NCBI RefSeq assembly: GCF_021602025.1
Contig: NZ_BQHW01000014.1
Coordinates: 88,203-152,202, forward strand
Direction: 5' to 3'
Source of the DNA: Pseudomonas ceruminis
GTDB taxonomy: Bacteria > Pseudomonadota > Gammaproteobacteria > Pseudomonadales > Pseudomonadaceae
DNA length: 64,000 nucleotides
A program made the translations under genes and the position numbers. The notes below the pieces were generated by a model that worked only from the letters and a program-made list of their open reading frames with translations, did not search any database and had not been told where the DNA came from. Below are positions 19,993 through 29,405 of this stretch, piece after piece; positions within the stretch are counted from its first letter, which is position 1; the number at the start of each line of letters is the position of its first letter.

Positions 19993-20010
19993 CTGTCATA
20001 CAAGTGTCAT
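19993..20010 (+). promoter_or_regulatory. Pho box upstream of ppx
   Basis: CTGTCATACAAGTGTCAT is two 7-base direct repeats (CTGTCAT, GTGTCAT) separated by 4 bases, a near-perfect match to the PhoB-binding consensus. It lies 109 bases before the ppx ATG and points toward ppx. The downstream -10 element is not obvious. PhoB control of ppx under phosphate limitation is the natural reading. Confidence 0.7.
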
Positions 20011-20118
20011 AGCATCAAATGGCACATTGCCTTGCATCAAGCCTTGGCGTGCCGTGCGTTGGCGACAGCCTGCTAACGTGGCACGATTGCCAGGTTACCG
20101 ACCGAGAACACTCAGATC

Positions 20119-21621
20119 ATGCCGCATACCTCCGCGAAGAACCTGTCTCTGATCGCCGCCATAGACCTTGGCTCCAACAGTTTTCACATGGTCGTGGCCA
20201 AGGCTCACCACACTGAGATCCGCATTCTCGAGCGGCTCGGTGAAAAGGTTCAGCTGGCCGCCGGCATCGACGAAGACCGCAAGCTCAGTGAAGAAGCCAT
20301 GGAGCGAGGCCTGGAATGCCTCAAGCGCTTTGCCCAACTGATCAACGGCATGCCGGCCGGCTCCGTGCGCATCGTGGGCACCAACGCCCTGCGTGAAGCG
20401 CGCAACCGCAACGACTTCATCCAGCGTGCCGAGGCCATCCTCGGTCACCCGGTCGAGGTCATTTCCGGCCGTGAAGAGGCCCGCCTGATCTACCTGGGCG
20501 TGTCCCATACGCTGGCCGACACTCCTGGCAAACGCCTGGTAGCCGACATCGGCGGCGGCAGCACCGAGTTCATCATCGGCCAACGCTTCGAGCCGCTGCT
20601 GCGCGAGAGCCTGCAGATGGGCTGCGTGAGCTTTACCCAGCGCTATTTCCGCGACGGCAAGATCACCCCGGCCCGCTATGCCCAGGCCTACACCGCCGCG
20701 CGCCTGGAACTGATGAGCATCGAGAATGCCCTGCACCGCCTGACCTGGGATGAAGCCATCGGCTCGTCCGGCACCATCCGCGCCATTGGCGCAGCGATCA
20801 AGGCCGGCGGCCTGGGCAATGGCGAGGTCAACGCAGAAGGCCTGGCCTGGGTCAAACGCAAGCTGTTCAAGCTGGGTGAGGTCGACAAGATCGACTTCGA
20901 CGGCGTCAAGCCTGACCGCCGTACCATCTTCCCGGCTGGCCTGGCGATTCTCGAAGCGATCTTCGACGCGCTGGAACTGCAACGCATGGACCATTGCGAC
21001 GGCGCGCTGCGTGAAGGCGTGCTGTTCGACCTGCTGGGCCGGCACCACCACGAAGACGTGCGTGAACGCACCCTCAATTCCCTGATGGAGCGTTACCACG
21101 TCGACCACGGGCAAGCCGCGCGCGTGGAGCGCAAGGCATTGCACGCCTTTGACCAAGTGGCCAACGCCTGGGACCTTGAAGATGGAAACTGGCGCGACCT
21201 GTTGGGATGGTCGGCGAAAATCCACGAAATCGGCCTGGATATCGCCCACTATCACTATCACAAGCACGGTGCGTACCTGATCGAGCACTCCGACCTTTCA
21301 GGTTTCTCGCGGGAAGATCAGCAGATGATGGCCCTGCTGGTGCGCGGTCATCGCCGCAACATCCCCAAGGACAAGTTCGCCGAACTGGGCGAGGAAGGGG
21401 TCAAGCTGTTGCGTCTGTGCGTACTGCTGCGTTTCGCAATCCTGTTCCATCACATCCGCGGCACCCAGCAGATGCCCAAGGTGCAGCTCAAGGCCGTCGA
21501 CGACAGCCTGGACGTGGCCTTCCCCGAGGGCTGGCTGGAACAGAACCAGCTGACCCAGGCCGACTTCGCCAACGAGGCGGAGTGGCTGGCCCGGGTCGGC
21601 TTCGTCCTCAGCGTACGTTGA
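20119..21621 (+). CDS. ppx: Exopolyphosphatase
   Basis: A 500-residue Ppx/GppA-family enzyme releasing phosphate from polyphosphate ends. The N-terminal ASKHA ATPase-like fold shows [16 protein letters not shown] and [15 protein letters not shown]; the catalytic glutamate region is EARLIYLGV. The C-terminal half carries the HD-like domain ([22 protein letters not shown]). It converges on ppk with a 14-base overlap of coding ends, an arrangement known in pseudomonads. A Pho box lies upstream. Confidence 0.96.
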   Translation: MPHTSAKNLSLIAAIDLGSNSFHMVVAKAHHTEIRILERLGEKVQLAAGIDEDRKLSEEAMERGLECLKRFAQLINGMPAGSVRIVGTNALREARNRNDFIQRAEAILGHPVEVISGREEARLIYLGVSHTLADTPGKRLVADIGGGSTEFIIGQRFEPLLRESLQMGCVSFTQRYFRDGKITPARYAQAYTAARLELMSIENALHRLTWDEAIGSSGTIRAIGAAIKAGGLGNGEVNAEGLAWVKRKLFKLGEVDKIDFDGVKPDRRTIFPAGLAILEAIFDALELQRMDHCDGALREGVLFDLLGRHHHEDVRERTLNSLMERYHVDHGQAARVERKALHAFDQVANAWDLEDGNWRDLLGWSAKIHEIGLDIAHYHYHKHGAYLIEHSDLSGFSREDQQMMALLVRGHRRNIPKDKFAELGEEGVKLLRLCVLLRFAILFHHIRGTQQMPKVQLKAVDDSLDVAFPEGWLEQNQLTQADFANEAEWLARVGFVLSVR

Positions 21622-23845
21622 GGACCGGGTTGCTCAGGCGCTCCAGCAGGGTCGCCTGGGCACTGCGCGGGTTCTGGTTGCCGGTCGGGCTGCTGCGCAC
21701 GTAGCGCCCGTCAGGCTGCAGCGTCCAGGCATGGGTGTTGTCGGTCAGGTACGCCTCCAGCTCCTTCTTCACCCGCAGCAACAGCTTCTTGCCTTCGACC
21801 GGGAAGCAGGTCTCGACCCGCTTGTCCAGGTTGCGCTCCATCCAGTCGGCACTGGACAGGTAGATTTGTTCTTCGCCGCCATTGAGGAAGTAGAACACCC
21901 GCGTGTGCTCCAGGAAGCGGCCGATGATGGAGCGCACCTGGATGTTGTGCGACACACCGGGAATGCCCGGGCGCAGGCAGCACATGCCGCGCACCACCAA
22001 GTCGATCTTCACGCCCGACTGGCTGGCCTTGTAGAGGGCCTTGATGACCTTGGCGTCGGTCAGCGAGTTGAACTTGGCAATGATGTGCGCGGGTTTACCT
22101 TCGAGGGCAAACTGCGTCTCCCGGGCAATCATGTCGAGCATGCCCTTCTTCAAGGTAAACGGCGCGTGCAGCAGTTTTTTCATGCGCAGCGTCTTGCCCA
22201 TGCCGATCAGCTGGCTGAACAGTTTGCCGACGTCCTCAGTCAGGGCGTCGTCGGAGGTCAGCAGGCTGTAGTCGGTATACAGGCGGGCGTTGCCGGCGTG
22301 ATAGTTGCCAGTGCCCAGGTGCGCGTAGCGCACGATCTCACCTTGTTCACGGCGCAGGATCAGCATCATCTTGGCGTGGGTCTTGAAGCCGACCACACCG
22401 TAAATTACCACCGCACCGGCAGCCTGCAGGCGGCTGGCCATCTGCAGGTTGGATTCTTCATCGAAGCGCGCCCGCAGCTCGATCACCGCAGTGACTTCCT
22501 TGCCGTTACGTGCCGCATCGACCAGGGCATCGACAATTTCCGAGTTGGCGCCGGAACGGTACAGCGTCTGGCGTACGGCGAGCACGTGCGGGTCCTTGGC
22601 GGCCTGGCGCAGCAGGTCGATCACTGGCGTGAAGGACTCGAACGGGTGCATCAGCAGGATGTCCTGCTTGCCGATCACGCTGAAGATGTTGTCGGCATTG
22701 ACCAGCAGCTTGGGGATCGCCGGGGTGAACGGCGTGTATTGCAGTTCCGGGTGGCTGTCCAGGCCGGTGATGCTGAACAGGCGGGTCAGGTTGACCGGGC
22801 CATTGACCTGGTACAGCTCGCTCTCGCTCAGGCTGAACTGCTTGAGCAGGTAATCGGACAGGTGTTTCGGGCAGGTGTCGGCCACCTCCAGGCGCACTGC
22901 ATCGCCGTAGCGGCGCGAGAACAGTTCGCCGCGCAAGGCGCGGGCAAGGTCATCGACCTCTTCGGAATCCAGCGCCAGGTCGGCGTTACGGGTCAGGCGG
23001 AACTGATAGCAACCCTTGACCTTCATGCCTTGGAACAGGTCGTCGGCATGGGCATGGATCATCGACGACAGGAACACGTAGTTGTCGCCTGGGCCGCCAA
23101 CATCTTCCGGCACGCGAATGACCCGTGGCAGCAGGCGCGGCGCGGGAATGATCGCCAGGCCCGAGTCGCGGCCGAAGGCGTCGACACCTTCGAGCTCGAC
23201 GATGAAGTTCAGGCTCTTGTTCACCAGCAGCGGGAATGGGTGGGTCGGGTCGAGGCCGATCGGGGTGATGATCGGCGCGATCTCGTCGCGGAAATAGCGG
23301 CGCACCCAGGTCTTGAGCTTCGGCGTCCAGTAGCGGCGACGGATGAAGCGGATGGCGTGTTTTTCCAGCTCAGGCAGCAGCACATCATTGAGGATCGCGT
23401 ACTGGCGCTCTACTTCGATATGCACCAGCTCGCTGATGCGCGCCAGCGCCTGATGCGGCTGCAGGCCATCGGCGCCGGCCTGTTCACGGGCAAAATTGAT
23501 CTGCTTCTTCAGGCCCGCCACGCGGATCTCGAAGAATTCATCCAGGTTGCTGGAGAAGATCAGCAGGAACTTCAGGCGCTCGAGCAGTGGATAGGACTCA
23601 TCCAGCGCCTGCTCCAGCACGCGTATGTTGAACTGCAACTGCGACAGCTCGCGATGAATGTACAGGCTGCTGTCGTCCAGGCTTGGAATGGCGATGGCCG
23701 GTGCCGGCGCGGCCGCAGGGGCTGGCGTGGCAGCCTCTACCACCGGTTCCGGGGCTGCAGGCAAGTCTGGTGGGGTCTGCACAATCTCTTCAGGGACGGC
23801 CTGGGCGTCCTTGATCGCGACAGGGGTGAGCACTTCATTATTCAT
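21608..23845 (-). CDS. ppk: Polyphosphate kinase 1
   Basis: A 745-residue PPK1, which builds polyphosphate from ATP. After an Ala/Pro-rich leader (residues ~20-50) come the N-domain ([19 protein letters not shown]), the head domain and the catalytic domains. The phosphohistidine region is [50 protein letters not shown] and [17 protein letters not shown] follow. The low-complexity leader makes the exact start less certain; the first ATG gives a length normal for the genus. Convergent and overlapping with ppx. Confidence 0.96.
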   Translation of the reverse strand: MNNEVLTPVAIKDAQAVPEEIVQTPPDLPAAPEPVVEAATPAPAAAPAPAIAIPSLDDSSLYIHRELSQLQFNIRVLEQALDESYPLLERLKFLLIFSSNLDEFFEIRVAGLKKQINFAREQAGADGLQPHQALARISELVHIEVERQYAILNDVLLPELEKHAIRFIRRRYWTPKLKTWVRRYFRDEIAPIITPIGLDPTHPFPLLVNKSLNFIVELEGVDAFGRDSGLAIIPAPRLLPRVIRVPEDVGGPGDNYVFLSSMIHAHADDLFQGMKVKGCYQFRLTRNADLALDSEEVDDLARALRGELFSRRYGDAVRLEVADTCPKHLSDYLLKQFSLSESELYQVNGPVNLTRLFSITGLDSHPELQYTPFTPAIPKLLVNADNIFSVIGKQDILLMHPFESFTPVIDLLRQAAKDPHVLAVRQTLYRSGANSEIVDALVDAARNGKEVTAVIELRARFDEESNLQMASRLQAAGAVVIYGVVGFKTHAKMMLILRREQGEIVRYAHLGTGNYHAGNARLYTDYSLLTSDDALTEDVGKLFSQLIGMGKTLRMKKLLHAPFTLKKGMLDMIARETQFALEGKPAHIIAKFNSLTDAKVIKALYKASQSGVKIDLVVRGMCCLRPGIPGVSHNIQVRSIIGRFLEHTRVFYFLNGGEEQIYLSSADWMERNLDKRVETCFPVEGKKLLLRVKKELEAYLTDNTHAWTLQPDGRYVRSSPTGNQNPRSAQATLLERLSNPVLNVR

Positions 23846-24061
23846 CTGGACGTTCCTGGAGGACGTTAACGCCCTATCATCAATTGAGCGGGACGATAAG
23901 CGGCCATTATGACGCCTGTGTTACACCCGCAGGCAACCCTACGACTTGTGGCCGCAGGCATTGTCCTCGTAGGAATTGTTCACGTCGAGACACATTTGGA
24001 CACTTTCACGAATGCGCGCGAAGGGGTAGGCTGCGCGTTCATTTCGCCAGCACCTCAGAAA

Positions 24062-24706
24062 ATGCTTCAACAATTCCTGCAGGATTTCGGCTACTTTGCC
24101 CTTTTTCTAGGCACCTTCTTCGAAGGCGAGACCATCCTGGTGCTTGCAGGATTTCTTGCGTTTCGCGGGTACATGGACATCAGCCTGGTGGTTATCGTGG
24201 CGTTCTTCGGCAGCTATGCCGGCGACCAGTTGTGGTACTTCATGGGCCGCCGCCACGGGCGCAAGATCCTTGCGCGCAAACCCCGCTGGCAAGCCATGGG
24301 CGACCGCGCCCTGGAGCATATTCGTCGCCATCCCGACATCTGGGTGCTGAGCTTCCGCTTCGTTTACGGCCTGCGCACGGTAATGCCCGTGGCCATCGGC
24401 CTGTCCGGTTACCCGCCACGCCGTTATCTGCTGCTCAACGGCATCGGCGCAGCCATCTGGGCGCTTGCCCTTGGCGCTGCCGCATACCACTTCGGCGCAA
24501 TCCTCGAAGGTATGCTGGGCAACGTTAAGAAGTATGAGCTATGGGTGCTCGGTGCCCTGCTGTTGCTGGGTGTCCTGCTGTGGTTGCGCCGCCGCTTCCG
24601 CACGCTGCGCGCGGAGCGCAAGGCGGCGGCACAGGGCCAAGGCCCAGAGGCTGAAACGGCTGTCAGCCACGAGCGGGAACCAGACAAAGGGCGCGATCAA
24701 CGCTAA
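24062..24706 (+). CDS. DedA-family membrane protein
   Basis: A 214-residue DedA/SNARE-associated protein. The signature FLGTFFEGETILVLAGFLA (residues ~15-33), GDQLWYFMGRRHGRK and RFVYGLRTVMPVAIGLSGY are all present, with about five hydrophobic segments and a basic tail. DedA proteins act in lipid-carrier flipping and membrane homeostasis. ATG at 24062 is chosen as the family start; a longer reading from 23909 would add an unlikely 51 residues. The ribosome site is weak. It converges with the desaturase remnant, whose stop overlaps its own. Confidence 0.88.
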   Translation: MLQQFLQDFGYFALFLGTFFEGETILVLAGFLAFRGYMDISLVVIVAFFGSYAGDQLWYFMGRRHGRKILARKPRWQAMGDRALEHIRRHPDIWVLSFRFVYGLRTVMPVAIGLSGYPPRRYLLLNGIGAAIWALALGAAAYHFGAILEGMLGNVKKYELWVLGALLLLGVLLWLRRRFRTLRAERKAAAQGQGPEAETAVSHEREPDKGRDQR

Positions 24707-24920
24707 ACCGAACGCGCCGGCCGTAGAGCGCTGGCACGTTCGACAGCGGGCGCCCACTCCAGGTGTACGGCCGCGCGCTGTTCTTCCAGCGCCCCCAACA
24801 CCAGACGATCCCAGATAATGAACACGCCGCCGTCGTTACGATCCAAGTAGGCAGGATTCTAAGCAGGGTGGACGCCGTGGCTAGGTGCTGGGTCCAGGCC
24901 CCTTCGAGCCAGCCACGTCT
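24703..24920 (-). pseudogene. Remnant of a sterol desaturase/fatty acid hydroxylase gene (3' end)
   Basis: On the minus strand the frame ending at the TAG at 24703-24705 reads NPAYLDRNDGGVFIIWDRL and then about 30 more residues. This matches the conserved C-terminal block of sterol desaturase-family enzymes (usually H-R-V-H-H-x-R-N-P-x-Y-x-D-R-N-x-G-G-x-x-I-x-W-D-R-L-F). The frame continues upstream as PSHGVHPA, but a TAG stop replaces the residue before NPAY, and the histidine motif is damaged (VHP for VHH). No start or N-terminal membrane part survives within the 50 bases before elbB. It looks like the decayed tail of a gene mostly deleted here. The left limit is firm, the right limit approximate. 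Confidence 0.7.
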
Positions 24921-24965
24921 GCCAAACTAGAGGACAGTTAGCGCCTCGAAACTGGAGTAATGAGC

Positions 24966-25631
24966 ATGACAAAAAAAGTAGCGGTGATTCTTTCCGGCTG
25001 TGGCGTGTATGACGGTGCCGAAATCCATGAAAGCGTGATCACCCTGCTGCGCCTCGATCAGCGCGGCGCGCAGGTACAGTGCTTTGCGCCGAACATCGCG
25101 CAGATGCATGTGATCAATCACCTGACCGGCGAGCCGATGCCGGAGTCGCGCAATGTGCTGGTGGAATCGGCGCGTATCGCGCGTGGCGACGTGAAAGATA
25201 TCCGTGAAGCCAAGGTCGAGGACTTCGATGCGCTGATCGTGCCGGGCGGTTTTGGCGCGGCCAAGAACCTGTCCAACTTTGCCGTGGAAGGCACCGAGTG
25301 CACCGTGCAACCAGACGTACTGGCCCTGGCCGAAGCCTTTGCCGAAGCCTGCAAACCGGTCGGCCTGATCTGCATCTCGCCGGCCCTCGCGGCAAAAATC
25401 TACGGGCCAGGCGTGCTGTGCACTATCGGTAACGATGCCGATACGGCGGCGGCAGTGGTCAAGATGGGTGGCACCCACCAGGAATGCGATGTGCATGACA
25501 TCGTCGAAGATACCCAGCGCAAGCTGGTGACCACCCCGGCATACATGGTGGCCAAGTCGATCAGCGAGGCGGCTGGCGGGATCTACAAGCTGGTGGACCG
25601 CGTGTTGGAACTGGCCCACGAGGGTGACTGA
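24966..25631 (+). CDS. elbB: ElbB, DJ-1/PfpI-superfamily glyoxalase-like protein
   Basis: A 221-residue ElbB homologue, starting MTKKVAVILSGCGVYDGAEIHE. It has the class-I-amidotransferase-like fold with LIVPGGFGAAKNLSNFA and the nucleophile-elbow region VGLICISPALAAKI. E. coli ElbB has weak glyoxalase activity and was linked to isoprenoid synthesis. I chose ATG at 24966 over 24960 because the TGGAG site is then 8 bases away. The stop abuts the stop of the converging YaiI gene in TGATCA. Confidence 0.92.
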   Translation: MTKKVAVILSGCGVYDGAEIHESVITLLRLDQRGAQVQCFAPNIAQMHVINHLTGEPMPESRNVLVESARIARGDVKDIREAKVEDFDALIVPGGFGAAKNLSNFAVEGTECTVQPDVLALAEAFAEACKPVGLICISPALAAKIYGPGVLCTIGNDADTAAAVVKMGGTHQECDVHDIVEDTQRKLVTTPAYMVAKSISEAAGGIYKLVDRVLELAHEGD

Positions 25632-26084
25632 TCAGCCCTTGCTCAGGCGGGTCAGAATACGGTCCAGCGCATTGGCGAACGCCTGCTTCTCGCGTTCGCC
25701 ATAAGGCGCCTGCCCGCCGCCAACCTGCCCCTGCTCACGTAGCTCAGTGAACAGGTTGCGCACTGCAAGCCGGTCACCCATGTTGCGTTCGTCGAACTCA
25801 CGCCCGCGCGGGTCCAGTGCTGCGACGCCTTTCTTGATCAGCCGGTCGGCCAACGGTACGTCGCTGCAGATCACCAGTTCGCCGGGCAAAGCATGCTCGA
25901 CCAGGTAGTCGTCGGCAGCGTCCATGCCGCTAGGCACCACGATCAACCGCACCACGGCGAAGGCGGGCTTGGCCACGGCCTGGCCGGCCACCATGATCAC
26001 CTCAAGCTTGCGCTTGAGGGCGAATTTGACGATCAGGTCCTTGGCTGCCTTGGGGCAGGCGTCGGCGTCGATCCATATGCGCAT
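25632..26084 (-). CDS. YaiI/YqxD family (UPF0178) protein
   Basis: A 150-residue PIN-like UPF0178 protein. It has the conserved MRIWIDADACPKAAKDLI start, VVPSGMDAADDYLVEHA, the acidic ICSDVPLADRLI, and ALDPRGREFDERNMGDRLAVRNL. The spaced aspartates suggest a metal site of PIN-nuclease type, but no activity is established for the family. ATG at 26084 gives the usual family length. An REP pair lies just upstream. Confidence 0.9.
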   Translation of the reverse strand: MRIWIDADACPKAAKDLIVKFALKRKLEVIMVAGQAVAKPAFAVVRLIVVPSGMDAADDYLVEHALPGELVICSDVPLADRLIKKGVAALDPRGREFDERNMGDRLAVRNLFTELREQGQVGGGQAPYGEREKQAFANALDRILTRLSKG

Positions 26085-26105
26085 GTAGCAATCTCTTCTG
26101 TCAGA

Positions 26106-26196
26106 GCCGGCCTCTTCGCGGGACAAGCCCGCTCCCACAGGAACACCTCTGAGCCTAAGGCCTGTGGGAGCGGGCTTGCCCCGCGAAGAGGCCAGC
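26106..26196. repeat. Inverted pair of P. putida-type REP elements
   Basis: GCCGGCCTCTTCGCGGG...CCCGCTCCCACAGG (26106-26141) is mirrored by CCTGTGGGAGCGGG...CCGCGAAGAGGCCAGC (26161-26196), about 36 bases per arm with a 19-base spacer. These match the abundant REP family of P. putida. The pair lies between the FTR1 gene end and the YaiI gene start, both on the minus strand, where it could act on message stability or termination. Confidence 0.92.
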
Positions 26197-26207
26197 AGCA
26201 TCAACAC

Positions 26208-28100
26208 CTAAACGGCAGCCCGGCGCTTCTCAGCCAGACGACTACGCCCATAGAGCACCAAAATAGCCAGCAACGCCACCGCCTGTGCCGCCAGCGAGTA
26301 CGCATCGGCATGAATTCCCAGCCAGTCGAACTCGAAGAACGCCACCGGCCGCGTGCCCAGCACACCCGCTTCCTGCAGCGCCTTCACGCCATGCCCGGCG
26401 AACACCACCGAGAGCGCGCACAGCAAGGCTGCGTTAATGCTAAAGAACAGCGACAGCGGCAATTTGGCCGAACCGCGCAAAATCACCCAGGCCAGGCCGA
26501 CCAGCAGCACCAGTGCGGTGGCACCCCCGGCCAGTACCGCCTGGTGCCCTGCCGGGCCAGCCTGCAGCCACAGGGTTTCATAGAACAGGATCACTTCAAA
26601 CAGCTCGCGGTACACCGAGAAGAACGCCAGCATGGCAAAGCCGAAGCGCCCGCCGCCGCTGACCAGGCTGCTCTTGATGTAATCCTGCCAGGCGGCTGCA
26701 TGGCGACGGTCGTGCATCCACACGCCAAGCCACAGCACCATCACGGCAGCGAACAACGCCGTGCAACCCTCAAGCAGCTCTCGTTGGGCGCCACCGACGT
26801 CGATCACATAGGCCGCCAGGGCCCAGGTGCCGAAGCCGGCGACCAGCGCGAGCGCCCAACCGATGTTGACGCTGCGCACCGCCGATTGCTGGCCGGTGTT
26901 GCGCAGGAAGGCCAGGATCGCAGCCAGTACCAGAATCGCCTCAAGGCCTTCGCGCAACAGGATCAGCAGGCCGGAGATGTAACTCAACGACCAGCTCAGG
27001 CCATCGCTGCCCAGCAACTTGGAGGCTTGATCAAGCTTGACCTTGGCTTCGGCCAGGCGCTGTTCGGCCTGGGCGACCGGCAAGCCGTCCTGCAGTGACT
27101 GGCGGTAGGCCATCAAGGACTTTTCGGTGTCCTTGCGCGCCTGGGTGTCGATGTTGTCCAGCGAGCTTTCCACCAGCTCGAAGCCTTCCAGGTAGGCGGC
27201 TACCGAGAGGTCGTAGGCCTGGTCGTGGTCGCCTGCGCGGTAGGCGGCCAGGCTCTTGTCCAGGGTGCTGGCGGTGTAATCGAGCAACTGCGCCGGGCCA
27301 CGTTTGACCTGCGGCGGCTGGGCACGCTGGGCGCGGAATGCCTCCACGGCGCCAGGGCCTTCGTTGGCGGCGACTTCTGCCGGGGTCTGGCGGGCCAGGT
27401 CGGCCAGGTTCCAGGTCTTGTCACCCTTTGCAGCCTGCGGGTCGGCGGTGAAACTGGCGATGTAGGCGGCCACGTCCCAGCGTTGGCGTTCATCGAGCTG
27501 GTCGGCGAACGACGGCATTTCAGTGCCATCGATGCCCAGGTTCAGGGTGTTGTAGAGGTCGAACAGGCTCAGTTGGTCGAGGCGTTCAGTGTTGCGCAGG
27601 TTGGCCGGGGCGGGTTCCAGACCGACGCCCGCCGGGCCATCGCCGGCCCCTGTGTCGCCGTGGCAGATCGAGCAGTTTTGCGTGTACAGCGAGGCGCCAC
27701 GGGCCGGGTCCGGGGTAATCACCGGCGCCTGGCTGACCTCATAGGCCACAGCCAGACGTGCGCCCAGCTGTCGGGCCTGCTTGGCCACCGCGGCACCGTC
27801 CTGGCGCTGGTCGATGGCCTGGCGCAAGGCTTGTACGCCCTGCTCAAGGGCGTTTTGCTCCGCGTTTGCCGGCAGGCCTTTGACCAGATCGGCCAACACC
27901 GCGCTGAACTCCTGCTGCTCACGGTATTCGCCGTCGTCGATCACCTTGCCGTCACGTACGGTCGGCGGGTAGTCCGCGCCGATGTAATCGAGCAGGTGCA
28001 GGGCCTTGCCGGCCTCGGCAGGGGATTCGGCCAGCGCCAAGGTGCTGCACAGCGCCAGCAAAGGCCACAACAGCCAGGCAAGACGGAAACGGGTATTCAT
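26208..28100 (-). CDS. FTR1-family iron permease with N-terminal cytochrome c domain
   Basis: A 630-residue protein. A signal peptide (residues 1-24) leads to a periplasmic region with one heme motif, CSICHG (Cys143-His147), and a methionine ligand candidate in GTEMPSF. A helical stretch follows, then an FTR1 permease of about seven helices with both iron-binding motifs, REGLEAILV (near 385) and YRELFEVILFYE (near 495). FTR1 proteins import iron oxidised at the membrane surface; the fused heme domain could serve as the redox partner. No efeO or efeB gene is adjacent. ATG at 28100 is chosen for the clean signal peptide. Confidence 0.9.
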   Translation of the reverse strand: MNTRFRLAWLLWPLLALCSTLALAESPAEAGKALHLLDYIGADYPPTVRDGKVIDDGEYREQQEFSAVLADLVKGLPANAEQNALEQGVQALRQAIDQRQDGAAVAKQARQLGARLAVAYEVSQAPVITPDPARGASLYTQNCSICHGDTGAGDGPAGVGLEPAPANLRNTERLDQLSLFDLYNTLNLGIDGTEMPSFADQLDERQRWDVAAYIASFTADPQAAKGDKTWNLADLARQTPAEVAANEGPGAVEAFRAQRAQPPQVKRGPAQLLDYTASTLDKSLAAYRAGDHDQAYDLSVAAYLEGFELVESSLDNIDTQARKDTEKSLMAYRQSLQDGLPVAQAEQRLAEAKVKLDQASKLLGSDGLSWSLSYISGLLILLREGLEAILVLAAILAFLRNTGQQSAVRSVNIGWALALVAGFGTWALAAYVIDVGGAQRELLEGCTALFAAVMVLWLGVWMHDRRHAAAWQDYIKSSLVSGGGRFGFAMLAFFSVYRELFEVILFYETLWLQAGPAGHQAVLAGGATALVLLVGLAWVILRGSAKLPLSLFFSINAALLCALSVVFAGHGVKALQEAGVLGTRPVAFFEFDWLGIHADAYSLAAQAVALLAILVLYGRSRLAEKRRAAV

Positions 28101-28222
28101 GGGCAATCTCGAAGGGAATGCGAAAGAGAACATTGTTCACTTCCACTCAGCTTCGCTCAAGGTTTGCGGGCGGATTTCATGAAAAATCTTGAGACAAAAA
28201 CCCGGCGCGGGCTCCGCCCTCG

Positions 28223-28310
28223 ATCGCCGGTGGGCTTGCTCCCCCAGTATTTTTTTACAGGCTTCAAGGGGGCGCTGTACTTGTGGGAGCCGGCTTGCCG
28301 GCGATGGGCG
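28223..28310. repeat. Degenerate REP element pair in a 333-base gap
   Basis: TTGTGGGAGCCGGCTTGCCGGCGATGGG at 28281-28308 faces the mirrored ATCGCCGGTGGGCTTGCTCCCCC at 28224-28246. These are two REP arms with a T-rich loop. The rest of the gap (28101-28433) is AT-rich toward the Rhs-core gene and shows no gene or convincing promoter. Confidence 0.75.
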
Positions 28311-28433
28311 GCGCAGGCCTGAGGGCTATCCAATAGACGCCGCAGGATAATTCGACACAGAATCAGAACTGAAGCATTTTTTATATTCGGAAAACTCTTA
28401 CAATTTCAGGCGTTAGGGAATATGTAGCGCAGG

Positions 28434-29405
28434 CTACGCATGCCCTCCTACCTGGCGAATGATCACGGTTTTATCTTGCACCTGAAAATGAACACGTTGA
28501 CCTCCACTGAGGCGGAACTGATAAATCCCTGAGCGTTTATCAAAGACTTTGTAGTCGCTATCACCCAAACTCAATGCTGCGTCCCGAGGCGACAATCCCT
28601 CATTGTGAATCGCGTTTTGAAACTTGTCGAATTTTTCCTGCTCCACTTTTGTCAACACCGCTAAGTTCTTCCGCACCTCAACCTTGTCTAATTTCCAACC
28701 TTTATTTTCTTCTGAGATAGCGTTAAAAAATACAGCGTTTCTCGAACTGTGCCGGTCGCTTATGCCGGGAGTCGAAGGCGTCGAGAGGGGCGATGATAAT
28801 GACGAATTGGAGGTACTCGAAATAGATCGATTCATCGCAGGTTTCGCAGGTTTCCTCGAACCAGGCGCCTGCTGCGAATTGGGAGGCATAATCAATGTTT
28901 CCGGCCTGTTCTTCGGTTCGGGCAATAATCGCCTAGGCATATGCCCGGTTGGATCACTGAAATTGACAGGGTCACCGGAGACATACGCATAGCAGTTGAT
29001 CCCTCCCTGATCAAAGGGGCTCAACACATCCTGACTTAAGAATCGCATCAGCGCCGGGCTGTAACCACGAGCGCCGTTACCTAGCAGATACCAACCCGTG
29101 AGGGCTTCACGTGGTTGCCCGTTGAATCCAGGCAAGATGGGTGATTGAGGAAAGCTAAAACCATAAGGGCTGTAGCTAAGCGTTTCATGGCGCACTGCAG
29201 TCGCACCGCCCATAACCGTACGCATCGGGCCTGATAATAAAAGTGTGCTGCCTGACACCTCCCCAGCTCCGATTTGCGCAAGGTCCCCCGCTTCAGCCTT
29301 AACTATCGAACTCGCAGCACGCGCTCCCATCACCGTCACGAGCTCAGTGTTCCGGTAGAATCTTTTTTGAGAATAAACAGATTTCCCGCTCGGTGTAGCG
29401 CCCAT
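28434..29405 (-). CDS. Orphan Rhs-core domain protein with variable C-terminal tail
   Basis: A 323-residue protein that starts directly with the end of an Rhs repeat region and contains the core signature: SYSPYGFSF, LLGNGARGYSPALMRFLSQD, CYAYVSGDPVNFSDPTGH (to residue ~165). A Ser/Pro-rich linker (~185-215) follows. The C-terminal ~95 residues end in YKVFDKRSGIYQFRLSGGQR plus VHFQVQDKTVIIRQVGGHA, which recalls the RelE/ParE toxin fold. The 3' part is more AT-rich than its neighbours. Full Rhs toxins carry thousands of residues of YD repeats; none are here, and no immunity gene is recognisable downstream. ATG at 29405 has a GAGG site. Confidence 0.8.
   Translation of the reverse strand: MGATPSGKSVYSQKRFYRNTELVTVMGARAASSIVKAEAGDLAQIGAGEVSGSTLLLSGPMRTVMGGATAVRHETLSYSPYGFSFPQSPILPGFNGQPREALTGWYLLGNGARGYSPALMRFLSQDVLSPFDQGGINCYAYVSGDPVNFSDPTGHMPRRLLPEPKNRPETLIMPPNSQQAPGSRKPAKPAMNRSISSTSNSSLSSPLSTPSTPGISDRHSSRNAVFFNAISEENKGWKLDKVEVRKNLAVLTKVEQEKFDKFQNAIHNEGLSPRDAALSLGDSDYKVFDKRSGIYQFRLSGGQRVHFQVQDKTVIIRQVGGHA

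Noticed and set aside
21731-23869. A 712-residue plus-strand frame opposite ppk
   Set aside because: Antisense shadow of ppk; low-complexity composition with no motif.
24707-24757. A short minus-strand protein starting inside dedA (24539-24757)
   Set aside because: It lies in another frame over the dedA 3' end and lacks any conserved pattern; the desaturase remnant explains the region better.
26106-26196. CRISPR-like repeat pair
   Set aside because: There are only two arms, in inverted orientation, matching REP elements; no regularly spaced direct repeats.
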